Source: Ifrita kowaldi
Lineage: Eukaryota > Chordata > Aves > Passeriformes > Cinclosomatidae
NCBI GenBank assembly: GCA_013398055.1
Contig: VZRS01002799.1
Coordinates: 915,845 to 979,844 of the forward strand
Length of the DNA stretch: 64,000 nucleotides
Reading direction: 5' to 3'
Shown one piece after another: positions 26,301 to 34,500 of this stretch (position 1 is the first letter of the stretch; each line of letters starts with the position of its first letter). Under the pieces are notes generated by a model. It was not told the origin of the DNA. It worked only from the letters and a program-made list of their open reading frames with translations, and made no database searches. The position numbers were made by a program, and so were the translations under genes.

Positions 26301-29300
26301 CTGCAAAATTTATTTTAAAAAAAAGAGCGACTTTGTTAAACTGGGTTTGGGGGAACTTTGTCCTAGATAGATGTTACAACAAATTACTGAGTTCTGAGTA
26401 ACAAAATTCTTTACAGCTTTAGGGAGGGGGGACCAGTTTATTACTCACATGAAAACGAATGGACATCAACAAAATCCCCGAGAACAGTTGTGTGTAACTA
26501 CAATTCAAGAGATGCTCTAAGGCTCTAGAAGTCTTTAACTTACTGATTTCTCTTCTGGCCCTGCTTTCGTACATGCTGTGTTGGGAGGCCAAGAAGAATC
26601 CGGAAAAACAGGTCTCTCTTAGAAAGAGGTTTCTGTTAAACAGCATGTTACATATCTCACTGCCCTCTGAAGTCTGACAGATCAAAAATAAAGGCCCAGA
26701 GCTCTGACTCAAAAGGCAAGAGCAATTTGGTGAATGACACAGTTTTATATGTAGACACATAATTTTGTAACTTGGAATTTTTTCTAAGATCAGTTTCAGA
26801 AATCAGGATCAAGAAGAGCTGTTCTGGCCAATCCAGTTTCTTTGTTTCCTATGATCAGGTTATCACCATATTCTCTGCCTCTAACTATTACGAAGAGGGC
26901 AGTAACCGGGGCGCTTACATCAAGCTGAATCCCGAGCTCACCCCTCGGTTTGTGCAGTACCAGGTCAGCAAGCACACGCGCAGGCAGAATCTCCGCGAGA
27001 GGTAAAGCTCTGTGTTGCATGCAGTGAGTGGGGACTCACCTCACCTGGGAGTGTACCTGCCACAAACCCCGAGCTTGATGGAATAACTGAATAGGCATCC
27101 ATTTGCCTTGATTCTCCCTTGTTTTCTGTTTTACAATTTAAAAATTAATACAGTAGACTAAACATGTTCTAAGTGCTCTAACTTGGTTTCCTGAGAAACT
27201 CCCAAAGGTAATTAGATGAGGTAAGCAGTTAGAACAGACAATTGTCAGGGACTCATAAATGGCCTGCACCTGTCTGCTTTAAGGCTGCAGTGTTAATCTG
27301 GACAAATCCTGTTATGAATTGAGTCTCAAAAGTTTATCATGACAGCTTTGCCATGCCTAGTACTGTGGTCAGATTACTAAAGGAAAGCAGCTTAGAATTA
27401 CCTGCATAAACTCAATTATCTCACAAACTCAGATTATTCTTATGGAGCATTGTTGGTTTTGTTTTTTGGGGGTTTTTTTCCCCTCTGAATGTTGTCTTCC
27501 TCCTCCCCCCCGCAGTGTTCCAGTATGTTTTGGGTCATCCTACTTAAACATACTAGACTCTAAACTTACTACATGTTAAAGGAAAGAAGAATTTGATAAT
27601 GACGTTGAAAAGCATAAAATGCTAGAGGACTTAATCCTTTAATAATCTGCTGATTTTTTTCTTCCTAGGGTAGGTACAATTGAATCATCTGCCTTAAAGT
27701 CCCTACGAGAGAAGATTTATGCTCACAGGTCTGAACTCACCAGTGCTTTTGCACAATATGACGTCAATGGCACAGGTACTACTCCCTCTCTGTCCAGCTG
27801 CCACCATGGGGAAAACAGCTTCCATGTGTATGTGGGGCAGAGGGGACAAACCCCACGGACAGGAGTCCTGCCTGCCTGCCAGTGTCAGGCTGAGGACAGC
27901 AGAGGCTGGTTGACCTTGTTCTCCCTGACCACAGAGGAGAACAGATGCTGGCAAGGGTTTAGCCCCAGACAACAACTCGAGGGGATGAAGCTTGAAGTAG
28001 GAAAAAGAAAACTGAAAGACATGGGCAAATAGAGAAATGGTGTTTGCTGCTGGGTTGAGAGTTTGGGCAGGCAAATCCAGTTCTAGAAGCTCAAAGGTCA
28101 CCACCACCTTCATGTAGGAGTGTCTTCAGAAGGTGTCAGACAGGGAAGTGGGGTCTCAGGTTGGAGGGAACTGGTCTCCTTCTGAGTCTGGGAGGTATCT
28201 GAGGAAAGCTGGCTGCCTATGCCTCCAGCAGACACACAGCCTTGTCTATGCCTCCAGCAAAAACACACTCACCCCTCAGCTGAAGAAACGTCAGTGCTAA
28301 ATTAATAGATTAACCTTTAATGTAGAAGCAAGAAGTTGATTTCTACCACAAATACAACTTTTCCTCGTGATGGCTTCTCACGTGACTGTGCCCTGTGCCC
28401 TTACAAAGGCACTCAGTAACCTGAGGGTGTTGTTTCTTTGGCCACTGAATAGCTGTTTCACATATTTCTGTCTGGTTGAGTTTTCAGCCACATGTCTTAA
28501 TTGCAGCTCAGCTGAAATCTGAAGTACTCTTCGTGGCATAATCTGGCTTTCTCAAAAGGTGTTAAAATATGCTGAACATCGTAATAGCATCACAGCTTCG
28601 TGTAAGAAAGGGATCTGTGGAAATGCTTAGTTCAACCCCACTGCTCCTTTGTTATGAGGGCTTTTATCCCAGGGTTCAGAGAAAATCCTTGTGTTTCATA
28701 ACCCTTTATGCTGGTGACTGATGTGTGCTGTGTCCTGTACCACTTGTAACCATGACCTGCCCCCTTCTGGCAGGCGGGATTTCTGTCAACGACTGGGCTG
28801 CAGCGATGGAGTCTGTCCTACAGCTGGAACTGCCCTGGAGGATGCTGCGGTCTCAGTTAGCACAGATGAACCCAGATGGAGAAGTTGACTTCATGTCATG
28901 TTTTTATGATTTGAAAATGGGTCAACCTATAAAAGAGGTAAAGAGGAAAACACCTCCTTGCAGTTCTTGGAGGAACAACTTTTGGTGCAAATTGAAGCAC
29001 AAGACAGTGGTTTGGCCCATCAAGTAGACATCTACATCTGAACTAGTTGCTGAGCTTCCTTTTATAGTCACTGGAGGAAAATGAGCACTGCTAGGGTACG
29101 AATCATCATCCCCTGCTAAGGTAGATGCTTAAAATAGGTTGGATGAATCACATGCAAGAACTGCTTCTTACTTTCTGTTGGCTTTTGAGGGCGTTTAGAT
29201 AACGGAGCTGAGGAGATATGACAAATCCTGCCCAGAGCACTCAACCCTTAGTCTTTGAAATGAGCTTTTCAAACAAGCTCCAGAGGCAGTTCAGGCCCCT

Positions 29301-30517
29301 ACGGGAGGAAGTCACATTTGTAGATGGACTTTTAGATGTTTATAATGGTATCTGAGGTCACTTCTACAGAGCCCAGTTGTTCCTGAGTGGCTGAACAGTG
29401 CTTTGGTACTGAGGCATCACCATCATTTTCCTAAACAGCAGGATCCATTCACATACGTACAGTGAGTGCTTTGTTTGAGTTTATGGTCTACACCATCTTC
29501 CCTAGATTATCCATATTTCCACAAATTACTGAAGGTAGGAGGTGTGAAGGGCTCCTTTCCCCCTTGCCCTGCCATCTGAAAGTGACAGGTTTTATCTGAT
29601 TATTTCTCAGGGCAAGACACAGAGGTGTCATTCCAGAGAACTCAAGCGTAAAGATTTTTTTTTTTTTTAACATTTGACAAGTTAAACTGGGAAAATAGAA
29701 ATTGGATAGTAGATATTCTGTTGGTTAAATTAACTCAAACCAACATCTGAGTAGCTTCTTGTATGTGATTTCAAAACCAGGCTCAGCCAGCTTTGGCGGA
29801 AACACTGTGCAGATACAGAAAGGATCTGGAGATCATCTTTAACATCATTGACAAAGATCACTCAGGTAAGTCCAGGTACCTTCCCTGTGTCAGCTGAAGG
29901 GAGCCTGTACCAGTTATCTTTTCCCCACTGTGTTTCCTCCTTAAGATTTCTAAATATAGAGGAACCAGAGGTGATGTCATTTCTCCAGTTTAGTGGAGAC
30001 TATTTTAAGCAGTCAGGCTGCAACCGTATAAGGGACAGTGCACAGAGCCTAACAACAAAAAATTCTCACATATCCCAGCTCCAGTATTGGCTTCACTCTT
30101 TTGGGGGCTTTTTCTCCCTTCCACTCTGTCTCTTTACTGCTTTCTCAATTCCACTGTCAAAAGCATTCAATCATTACCTAAAAACATGCTTCAATCGTGA
30201 AAGCACTAACCCCACCATGGTAGGCAGGTAACTGTCTTGCAGTGAAGGAGTGTGCATATGTGTGTTTATGGCAGGAAGGGGAAACAACACTGCAAAAAGC
30301 AGCCTACTGTCTGTTTCCTTTAGGTTTGATTTCTCTTGAAGAATTCAGCCAGACATGGAGACTCTTCACCTCTCACCTGGGCATTGATGTACAGGATGAC
30401 TCCATTGACAAGTTAGTCCTCAGCATAGACTACAACAAAGATGGCCACATCGACTTCAATGAATTTTTAGAGGCCTTTCACATTGTTCACAGACTCGAGA
30501 AAAAGGCAACCTCATGA
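2297..30517 (+). CDS. PPEF1: PPEF1, serine/threonine phosphatase with EF-hands, complete, 16 coding exons
   Basis: Coding exons: 2297-2339, 5459-5586, 6389-6440, 12099-12271, 13966-14080, 15982-16028, 19881-20047, 21662-21698, 22159-22308, 24497-24697, 26048-26233, 26859-27001, 27669-27775, 28774-28937, 29781-29865, 30324-30517. All introns are GT-AG and phases match, giving 663 residues; human PPEF1 as I recall it is about 653. Seen in order: MGCSSS start, IQ motif (18-37), catalytic motifs GDLHG (171-175), GDFVDRG (200-206), RGNHE (231-235), HGGIS (285-289) and RSHE (417-420), then EF-hand loops at 512-523, 595-606 and 635-646. Family knowledge: a PPP-type, metal-dependent Ser/Thr phosphatase related to Drosophila rdgC, expressed in sensory neurons and tied to Ca2+/calmodulin. 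The paralogue PPEF2 is the alternative; the PHKA2 neighbour and the close match to PPEF1 argue against it. Splicing was inferred from sequence only. Confidence 0.95.
2340..5458 (+). other. PPEF1 intron 1
   Basis: A 3.1-kb intron with GTGAGT donor and TTTTGACAG acceptor. No repeat family or further exon was recognised. Confidence 0.8.
5459..5586 (+). CDS. PPEF1: PPEF1 coding exon 2 (IQ motif)
   Basis: Acceptor TTTTGACAG at 5458 and donor GTTTGT at 5587. It encodes residues 15-57. The IQ motif is ILIQKWYRFTMAR around residues 20-32 (I22, Q23, R27, R32), the expected apo-calmodulin binding site. It continues with FQSIEYADEQDQLQ, nearly identical to human PPEF1. Enters in phase 1 and leaves in phase 0. 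Confidence 0.95.
6389..6440 (+). CDS. PPEF1: PPEF1 coding exon 3
   Basis: A 52-nt exon between CATACTCAG and GTAATG. It encodes LSNFFTFMLEHCTHPDS (residues 58-74), aligning with the human LSTFFSFMLENYTH stretch, and leaves in phase 1. Confidence 0.88.
6441..12098 (+). other. PPEF1 intron 3, the longest in the gene
   Basis: A 5.7-kb intron. It contains a C-rich polypyrimidine run near 6822-6850, and a GT-rich tract (about 11868-11935) just upstream of exon 4. No transposon family was recognised. Confidence 0.75.
12099..12271 (+). CDS. PPEF1: PPEF1 coding exon 4
   Basis: Acceptor TTGTTCCAG at 12098 is the only one of three nearby AGs that preserves the frame. It encodes residues 75-132: a poorly conserved acidic linker, then the conserved IDVPDSYYGPRLSFPLT (the PPP N-terminal extension) and the start of the catalytic domain. 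Donor is GTAGTT and exit is in phase 0. Several AG dinucleotides at the start leave small uncertainty over the first residues. Confidence 0.88.
13966..14080 (+). CDS. PPEF1: PPEF1 coding exon 5
   Basis: Preceded by a long polypyrimidine tract and CTCTCAG. It encodes residues 133-170, LLHARYVLQLLSETRRVLKE and onward to the beta strand KEITVCG just before the first metal motif. Donor is GTAAGG, phase 1. Confidence 0.94.
14249..14268. repeat. (AAAC)n microsatellite
   Basis: Five tandem AAAC-type units followed by an A run, in PPEF1 intron 5 about 170 nt after exon 5. It is preceded by a TTTA-rich stretch at 14198-14219. Confidence 0.85.
15982..16028 (+). CDS. PPEF1: PPEF1 coding exon 6 (GDLHG metal motif)
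   Basis: A 47-nt exon after TTTCCTGTAG. It encodes GDLHGNLDDLLLIFYK (residues 171-186). D172 and H174 are metal ligands of the binuclear centre in PPP phosphatases. Donor is GTAAGT, exit phase 0. Confidence 0.95.
16029..19880 (+). other. PPEF1 intron 6
   Basis: A 3.9-kb intron between the GDLHG and GDFVDRG exons. It carries a G/T-rich tract at about 16453-16516 and a short imperfect TG/CA palindrome near 16130-16152. No coding potential was recognised. Confidence 0.75.
16453..16516 (+). repeat. G/T-rich low-complexity tract
   Basis: Repeated TTTTGGTTTGG and GGGTTTTTTT words, ending in TTTAACAG. Similar tracts recur in this window on the sense strands of both genes. Too irregular to be a clean microsatellite. 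Confidence 0.7.
19881..20047 (+). CDS. PPEF1: PPEF1 coding exon 7 (GDFVDRG and GNHE motifs)
   Basis: Begins after CTTTCTGCAG and encodes residues 187-241. It holds two of the signature PPP motifs: NGDFVDRG with bridging metal ligand D201, and NRGNHED with metal ligand N233 and general acid H234. Donor GTAGAT splits an Arg codon (phase 2). Confidence 0.96.
21165..21316 (+). mobile_element. CR1 LINE 3' fragment, sense, with internal hairpin
   Basis: Typical CR1 3'-end text: TTCAAGGCCAGGTTGGATG, then CTGAGCAATCTGATCTAGTG, CCATGGCAGGGGGTTGGAA, and the terminal ATTCTATAATATGATTCTAT repeat. About 150 nt, in PPEF1 intron 7. The block before CCATGGCAG is replaced by the reverse complement of the block after it (see findings). 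Confidence 0.88.
21221..21270. repeat. Perfect 18-bp inverted repeat (hairpin)
   Basis: AGATTACCTCATTCCAAC at 21221-21238 is the exact reverse complement of GTTGGAATGAGGTAATCT at 21253-21270, with a 14-nt spacer that itself starts and ends with pairing bases. The right arm is normal CR1 sequence and the left arm is not. Confidence 0.95.
21662..21698 (+). CDS. PPEF1: PPEF1 coding exon 8 (37-nt small exon)
   Basis: A very short exon between CTGTTTTCAG and GTAAGA. It completes Arg242 and encodes YGFTKEVSKKYK (243-254), matching human YGFTKEILHKYK. It restores phase 0 between exons 7 and 9. Confidence 0.92.
22159..22308 (+). CDS. PPEF1: PPEF1 coding exon 9 (HGGIS motif)
   Basis: Between ATTTTACAG and GTAAGA; exactly 50 codons (255-304). 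It encodes FSWLPLATIIDSKVLILHGG with metal ligand H285, then ISDTTDLDFLNALERNK, the PPP core after the active-site acid. Symmetric phase 0-0. Confidence 0.95.
23781..23850 (+). repeat. G/T-rich low-complexity tract with G-quadruplex potential
   Basis: Begins GGTGGGTGGGTTTTGGTTTG and continues with further GGG runs. Four GGG tracts with loops of about 1, 9 and 6 nt could form an intramolecular G-quadruplex on the PPEF1 sense strand. It lies in intron 9. Confidence 0.7.
24497..24697 (+). CDS. PPEF1: PPEF1 coding exon 10 (variable linker within the phosphatase domain)
   Basis: Acceptor TTTTTTCTTAAAG, donor GTAGGT; 67 codons (305-371), phase 0-0. It opens with LKSLMRPPKS, like human MKSVLIPPTE, and closes with LKEWKQ, like human EHEWEQ. 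Between these lies a polar, low-conservation insert characteristic of the PPEF/rdgC group. The ends fix the exon, and the middle is clearly fast-evolving. Confidence 0.87.
26048..26233 (+). CDS. PPEF1: PPEF1 coding exon 11 (RSHE motif)
   Basis: 62 codons (372-433) between CTCTTTATAG and GTAAGA, phase 0-0. It encodes ILDILWSDPR, the RGGGCYFGPDVT loop and MLIRSHEFKPEGYE, in which H419 is the last metal-ligand histidine. Confidence 0.96.
26859..27001 (+). CDS. PPEF1: PPEF1 coding exon 12 (end of catalytic core)
   Basis: Starts after CTATGATCAG and encodes VITIFSASNYYEEGSNRGAY and onward (434-480). The SASNYYE loop is the PPP beta12-beta13 region near the active site. Donor GTAAAG splits Arg481 (phase 2). 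Confidence 0.96.
27669..27775 (+). CDS. PPEF1: PPEF1 coding exon 13 (linker and first EF-hand half)
   Basis: After TTCTTCCTAG; residues 481-516. It runs through an amphipathic helix (SALKSLREKIYAHRSELTSA) into the EF-like loop start DVNGTG at 512. The donor GTACTA is weaker than its neighbours but frame and homology require it. Exit phase 1. Confidence 0.92.
28774..28937 (+). CDS. PPEF1: PPEF1 coding exon 14
   Basis: After CCTTCTGGCAG; residues 517-571. It completes the EF-like loop (GGISVNDW), then ELPWRMLRSQL, matching human NLPWRSLSSNL, then a degenerate second loop NPDGEVDF. Donor GTAAAG, phase 0. Confidence 0.94.
29781..29865 (+). CDS. PPEF1: PPEF1 coding exon 15 (canonical EF-hand, first half)
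   Basis: After TTCAAAACCAG; residues 572-599. It encodes ETLCRYRKDLEIIFNIIDKD and HSG, the entering helix and first loop residues of a canonical EF-hand (D595, D597, S599). Donor GTAAGT, phase 1. Confidence 0.95.
30324..30517 (+). CDS. PPEF1: PPEF1 coding exon 16 (EF-hands, stop)
   Basis: After GTTTCCTTTAG; residues 600-663 and TGA at 30515-30517. It completes loop DKDHSGLISLEE (595-606) and contains the second canonical loop DYNKDGHIDFNE (635-646), both with Asp at 1 and Glu at 12. The C-terminus FHIVHRLEKKATS is a little shorter than the human tail. Confidence 0.96.
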
Positions 30518-31175
30518 AAAGGCAGAACTTCTTGTGGGTTGTCTTGGAAGCTCAGCTCGCTGTCATTACTCATAAAAGGGCTGCTCGATAGGGTCACTGT
30601 GCAAGCCTTTATTTAGCCCCTCCTGGTTGATCTGTGCCTGCTAATAACGGGACAGAGGAGATGAAAACCCACTTTCAGTATTACTGTGTCATTGCCACAC
30701 ACTGCCAGGACCTTACAATTCACTCCCCCCCTCCTGGTGGCATCGCCCCCATCAGTCTAATCCCTGAACATTGCCAAGGTCATGCCTAGAGCTGTGTAGG
30801 AAGACAGACTTTGGTATGTGTCTGTCAGCAGTTCTTACTGACAGCTGAGAGCATTGATGACCACAAGGAACATATCAGACCCTCCCTGGTGATGGAACAG
30901 GCACAAGAGAGGCTGGCTGTGGGTTGTCCATTGCAGGAGAGGAAAACAGGGAAGAAGCATCTAGTTAAAATGGGTAGTTCTGCATTTAATCTTGCTCTTT
31001 GCATGATGCAGAGGAATTAAATCATTCCAGGTCACTCGTATCCTTCCAAAAGTTTACAGGCCCAACTTAGAGGATCTTGGTTGAAAGGTGTTTACACTTG
31101 CACTGGATTTCCTCTTGCCACTGGTTACTTTCCCCCAGATTTGTTGGGATTTAGAGCTCTGAATCAATCATAACT

Positions 31176-31489
31176 GTTTCTGAGATGGAGCCAGGCTCTT
31201 CTCAGTGGTGCCGAGCGATAGGACAAAAGGCAATGGACAGAAACTGATTGACAGAAAGTTCCACCTGAACATGAGGATGAACTTCTTTCCTGTGCAGTGA
31301 CCAAGCACTGGAATAGAAGGCCCAGAGAGGGTGTGGAGTCTCCCTCACTGGAGATACTCAAGAACCATCTGGATGTAGCCCTGTGCTACGTGTTACAGGA
31401 TGACCCTGTCTGAGCAGGGAGGTTGGGCCAGATGATCCATTGTGGTCTCTTCCAACATGACCCCTTCTGGGATTCAGTGATTCCATGAT
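31176..31489 (+). mobile_element. CR1 LINE 3' end, sense, in the PPEF1 3' UTR
   Basis: About 315 nt of CR1 3' end: GATGGAGCCAGGCTCTTCTC, AAGTTCCACCTGAACATGAG, GTGTGGAGTCTCCCTCACTG, GGGCCAGATGATCCATTGTG and the terminal GATTCAGTGATTCCATGA. The terminal octamer-like repeat is intact and the element is 5'-truncated, as usual for CR1. Confidence 0.92.
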
Positions 31490-31552
31490 AACTCATCACC
31501 TTAATGAAGGCTAAATCCATAGCATGTTAATGCAGCACATGACAGATCACAA

Positions 31553-31558
31553 AATAAA
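31553..31558 (+). terminator. Candidate PPEF1 polyadenylation signal AATAAA
   Basis: AATAAA 1,036 nt after the PPEF1 stop, followed within about 35 nt by a GT-rich downstream element. An earlier ATTAAA at 31016 is the main alternative. RNA 3' ends would be needed to choose. Confidence 0.5.
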
Positions 31559-31575
31559 GCTTCAGCTTTCTGAGC

Positions 31576-34500
31576 AATGCCTAAGTGGGGTGTCTCTTTG
31601 CCTGTGTTTTGGTACCCTGCCCCAATCACCACAGAACACACTGCTCTGAAGACAAACTGGGTTTCTTAAAAACAGAGATGAGTAAGAACAAAAGAGTAAA
31701 CATATTTTGATACTACCAAACCTAAATATTCTTGCATATAGTTAAACATAAATTCTTTAACAAGAAAAGGAACTGAGAAATTCTGAATTTGAGATTTTGG
31801 AAAGTAGCAAGATGGAAGAGTCTCTTGCCCTCACATGCCTGTCTCCTTCCCCTGACTGCAAGCCAATATTCCCATTCCTGCCAGTACCACCCTGTCAGTT
31901 CCCAGGGGGAGAAGTCAGGAGATCTGGACCTAATTCTCTTGCATCTTACACTCTGAAAGCAACATCAGGTCAGGAGCTTTTTGGTAACTGTATTACCTTA
32001 TTCAGCCGCAGTAAATCCAATGCGCATAAAGTGCTTTTTGGGTAGGAAAAGGTTCCACCCTAGTCCATCTTTAAATTTTAATAGCTAAAGATAAGCTAAG
32101 TAAAGCAGCTCAGTTTCATTTAACAGGAGTGTTGAAAGCACAAAAAAAGCATTCTTCCAAGTTTATCATCCCAGAATGTAACAGCAGCCCAAGTTTAAGG
32201 CATTGCTGTCTCTCTTAAATCTTATTTTCTACATTTAAATACAGAACACTTTTCCATAAGTATTTTGTAACTTAACAGATGAATGAACAAGCATGCATAC
32301 ACTTATTTCTACTGCCTTGGGGAAGAGGAAAGAAAAAATCTTTAATAGTGCAAACAAAATTTACAGTAAAACTTTAATGGCATTGGTAATACATAATGTA
32401 TATTTTTAGCATGCAGTTATTCTGATCTATGCACCATGATGATCAGTCCCACCTTATTCCAGTGGAGTGACAAAAAGGCTCCACTTACAATGGCCAAACA
32501 CCACTGTGTGGTGGGATCTTGCTGCCCACTGTTGGCTTCCATGCAATGGGTGTGAAATGACAAGGTGGAACTGGACACGGCAGCTCTGGAGTCCTCCTTT
32601 ACCACCTGCCCCAGTAAAGATGACAAAGCCAGGGTGTGCAACGAGACACAGGAGCTCTGAAGAATGGCTGGCAGCCTCCAGTGTGGATGTCCCCCACTAG
32701 GGACGCATTCCTGAACCTGGCATGAAGGGGACTGGCCTCGAGGGATCACTTCCTGAGAGGGGATGCCAAGGTACAGTCGCAGCACAGCTTCACTCAGCAG
32801 GCAGTGAGAGCCTTTTGGGGATGCAGGACTGAGGCATGAGAGGAGATGAATCATTGAGCCAAAAAAGAAGGTGCTGTCCTGTCAGCTGCTGGTGGCACAA
32901 AAAGCCCCCTTACCCCCGACAGAAGGAGGGTGGCAGGGGGAGTAACTGAAACATCTAATGCCAGGAATAAATGCCACTTGAGACTGGAACTGGGAGTGGG
33001 AAAAAGCCCTGCTGCTTTTACTTAAATCCAAACTGTTTGAGCTCTTGTTCTATAACCCCCATCCTCAACCCCTTTTTTTCAGTCATGATTCTATGCAGCA
33101 GCTCCTTAATATTCCACATGTGAGTGGTCCTTTGAGCAGCACCTGTATCAGCCTGCAGATGAGTGCCCAAACTCTCACCCTACAGCTACAGATGGCACCA
33201 GTGGTGGCATCTCTCTCCTGCTTTCCAGGCAACTCTCCTCCTACCTGCAGACCACTCCAAAAAGTGCCCAAGGTTGGACCTGGACTGACTCAAGCTCTCG
33301 CCTCACTCAAGGCCCTGGCTACTGCTAGAGGGGTGACACATTCCTGCAATGTCCTGTGCCCACATGGGGCAGCCCAGGTGTTTCACTACCCCACAGAAAG
33401 TGGCTGCCCCTTTGCAGGGCAGCTAAGGACTATGTGGCTCACCTGCACCTTCCAGGAACAAGCAGGACTCCTTCCCTGAGAAAGGAGACTACAATTAGCA
33501 GGAGAGCAGCCAGACAAACTTTGTACTCCACCCATTCAGCTACCTGTGGGACCAGCAGCTAAGGGAGGTCAGTGGTGCTTTTTATCTGTCTAGTTTAAAA
33601 AACCCATGTCCCTGTCGGCAGCAGGGAGAAGGCAACAGCTGTGAGCAGGGAGGGCACTGGCCTGGGGAGCAGGGTTGGGGCCAGCATGTGGTGTGAGCTC
33701 TGAGCTGGACACAGATCCTTATTCTGCCAGTTCCCCCCCACCCCAGCCCCGTGCCTGTCTCCAGGCATACCCAGCTGCTCCTGGCACTGCGTGGGTGCTC
33801 CTGACCCCACAGCTGCAAACTGGTTGGGGCAGCAGTGCCTGTCAGGCTGGCATGAGCAGCTCTCAGGTGAGTCTGTTTTAATTCACTAATGCCCTTGTTT
33901 CACAGGATGTGTCTGTTCACCTTTGCCTTCTTCCCATAAATGAGTTTCCAGGGACTGGGAGCTGGCAGTGTCATCTGCTGGCTCCCCAGGGAGGCTGCAC
34001 AGCCAAGGAGAGTCTCTGCCAATTAGCTCAGCCCTGCAAAACTGCAAAGTCATCCTGTATTTTATCTGGGAGCACACCCTGGTCACTGCCAGTGCCAGCT
34101 CTGCTTTGCAGCAGCCTCACACACCCAGGGATCCTCAGGAAAGCAGGGGGTCTGTGTAAAACCTTATTTGCATAATTGGGTTTGCACTGCAAGGCAACTC
34201 TCCAGTTGCAATGGTTCTTCGCTCTGAGCAGTAACACAGCAGCAAGGTGCAGCTGTGCCTGACCCTGTAAGTAACCGAAGTTTGCCTTCCACTGGCCTTG
34301 TGTTTGAGTCCCACCCTTCACCACCAGCTACCTAAACTCTTCAAATTACCACATAAATGCTTTCCTATTGCCTGCATTCCACGTGGTAATTCATTATGAC
34401 CATCATGAATATACCATAGCCTAGGTCATACTGTGAATTTGATATTAAAAACACCAATGACACTCCCATTAAAAAAAAAGAAGTGTTAAGGGGTGTCCAG

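Larger units (their letters stand above)
30518..31575 (+). other. PPEF1: Probable PPEF1 3' UTR
   Basis: Non-coding sequence after the PPEF1 stop. It contains one ATTAAA (31016-31021) and, after a CR1 insertion, AATAAA (31553-31558) followed by a GT-rich stretch (GTGGGGTGTCTCTTTG, then TGTGTTTTGG). That order is the usual arrangement of a cleavage and polyadenylation site. The end near 31575 is inferred, not shown. Confidence 0.55.

Noticed and set aside
28592..28690. Possible antisense CR1 remnant (TTCAACCCCACTGCTC)
   Set aside because: Only one short block resembles CR1 and the flanks do not; too weak to call.
32417..32854. 145-codon open frame on the - strand in the intergenic region
   Set aside because: Resembles no known family, has no matching splice or promoter context, and lies in possible 3' UTR; another 144-codon frame on the + strand at 33045-33479 is equally unsupported.
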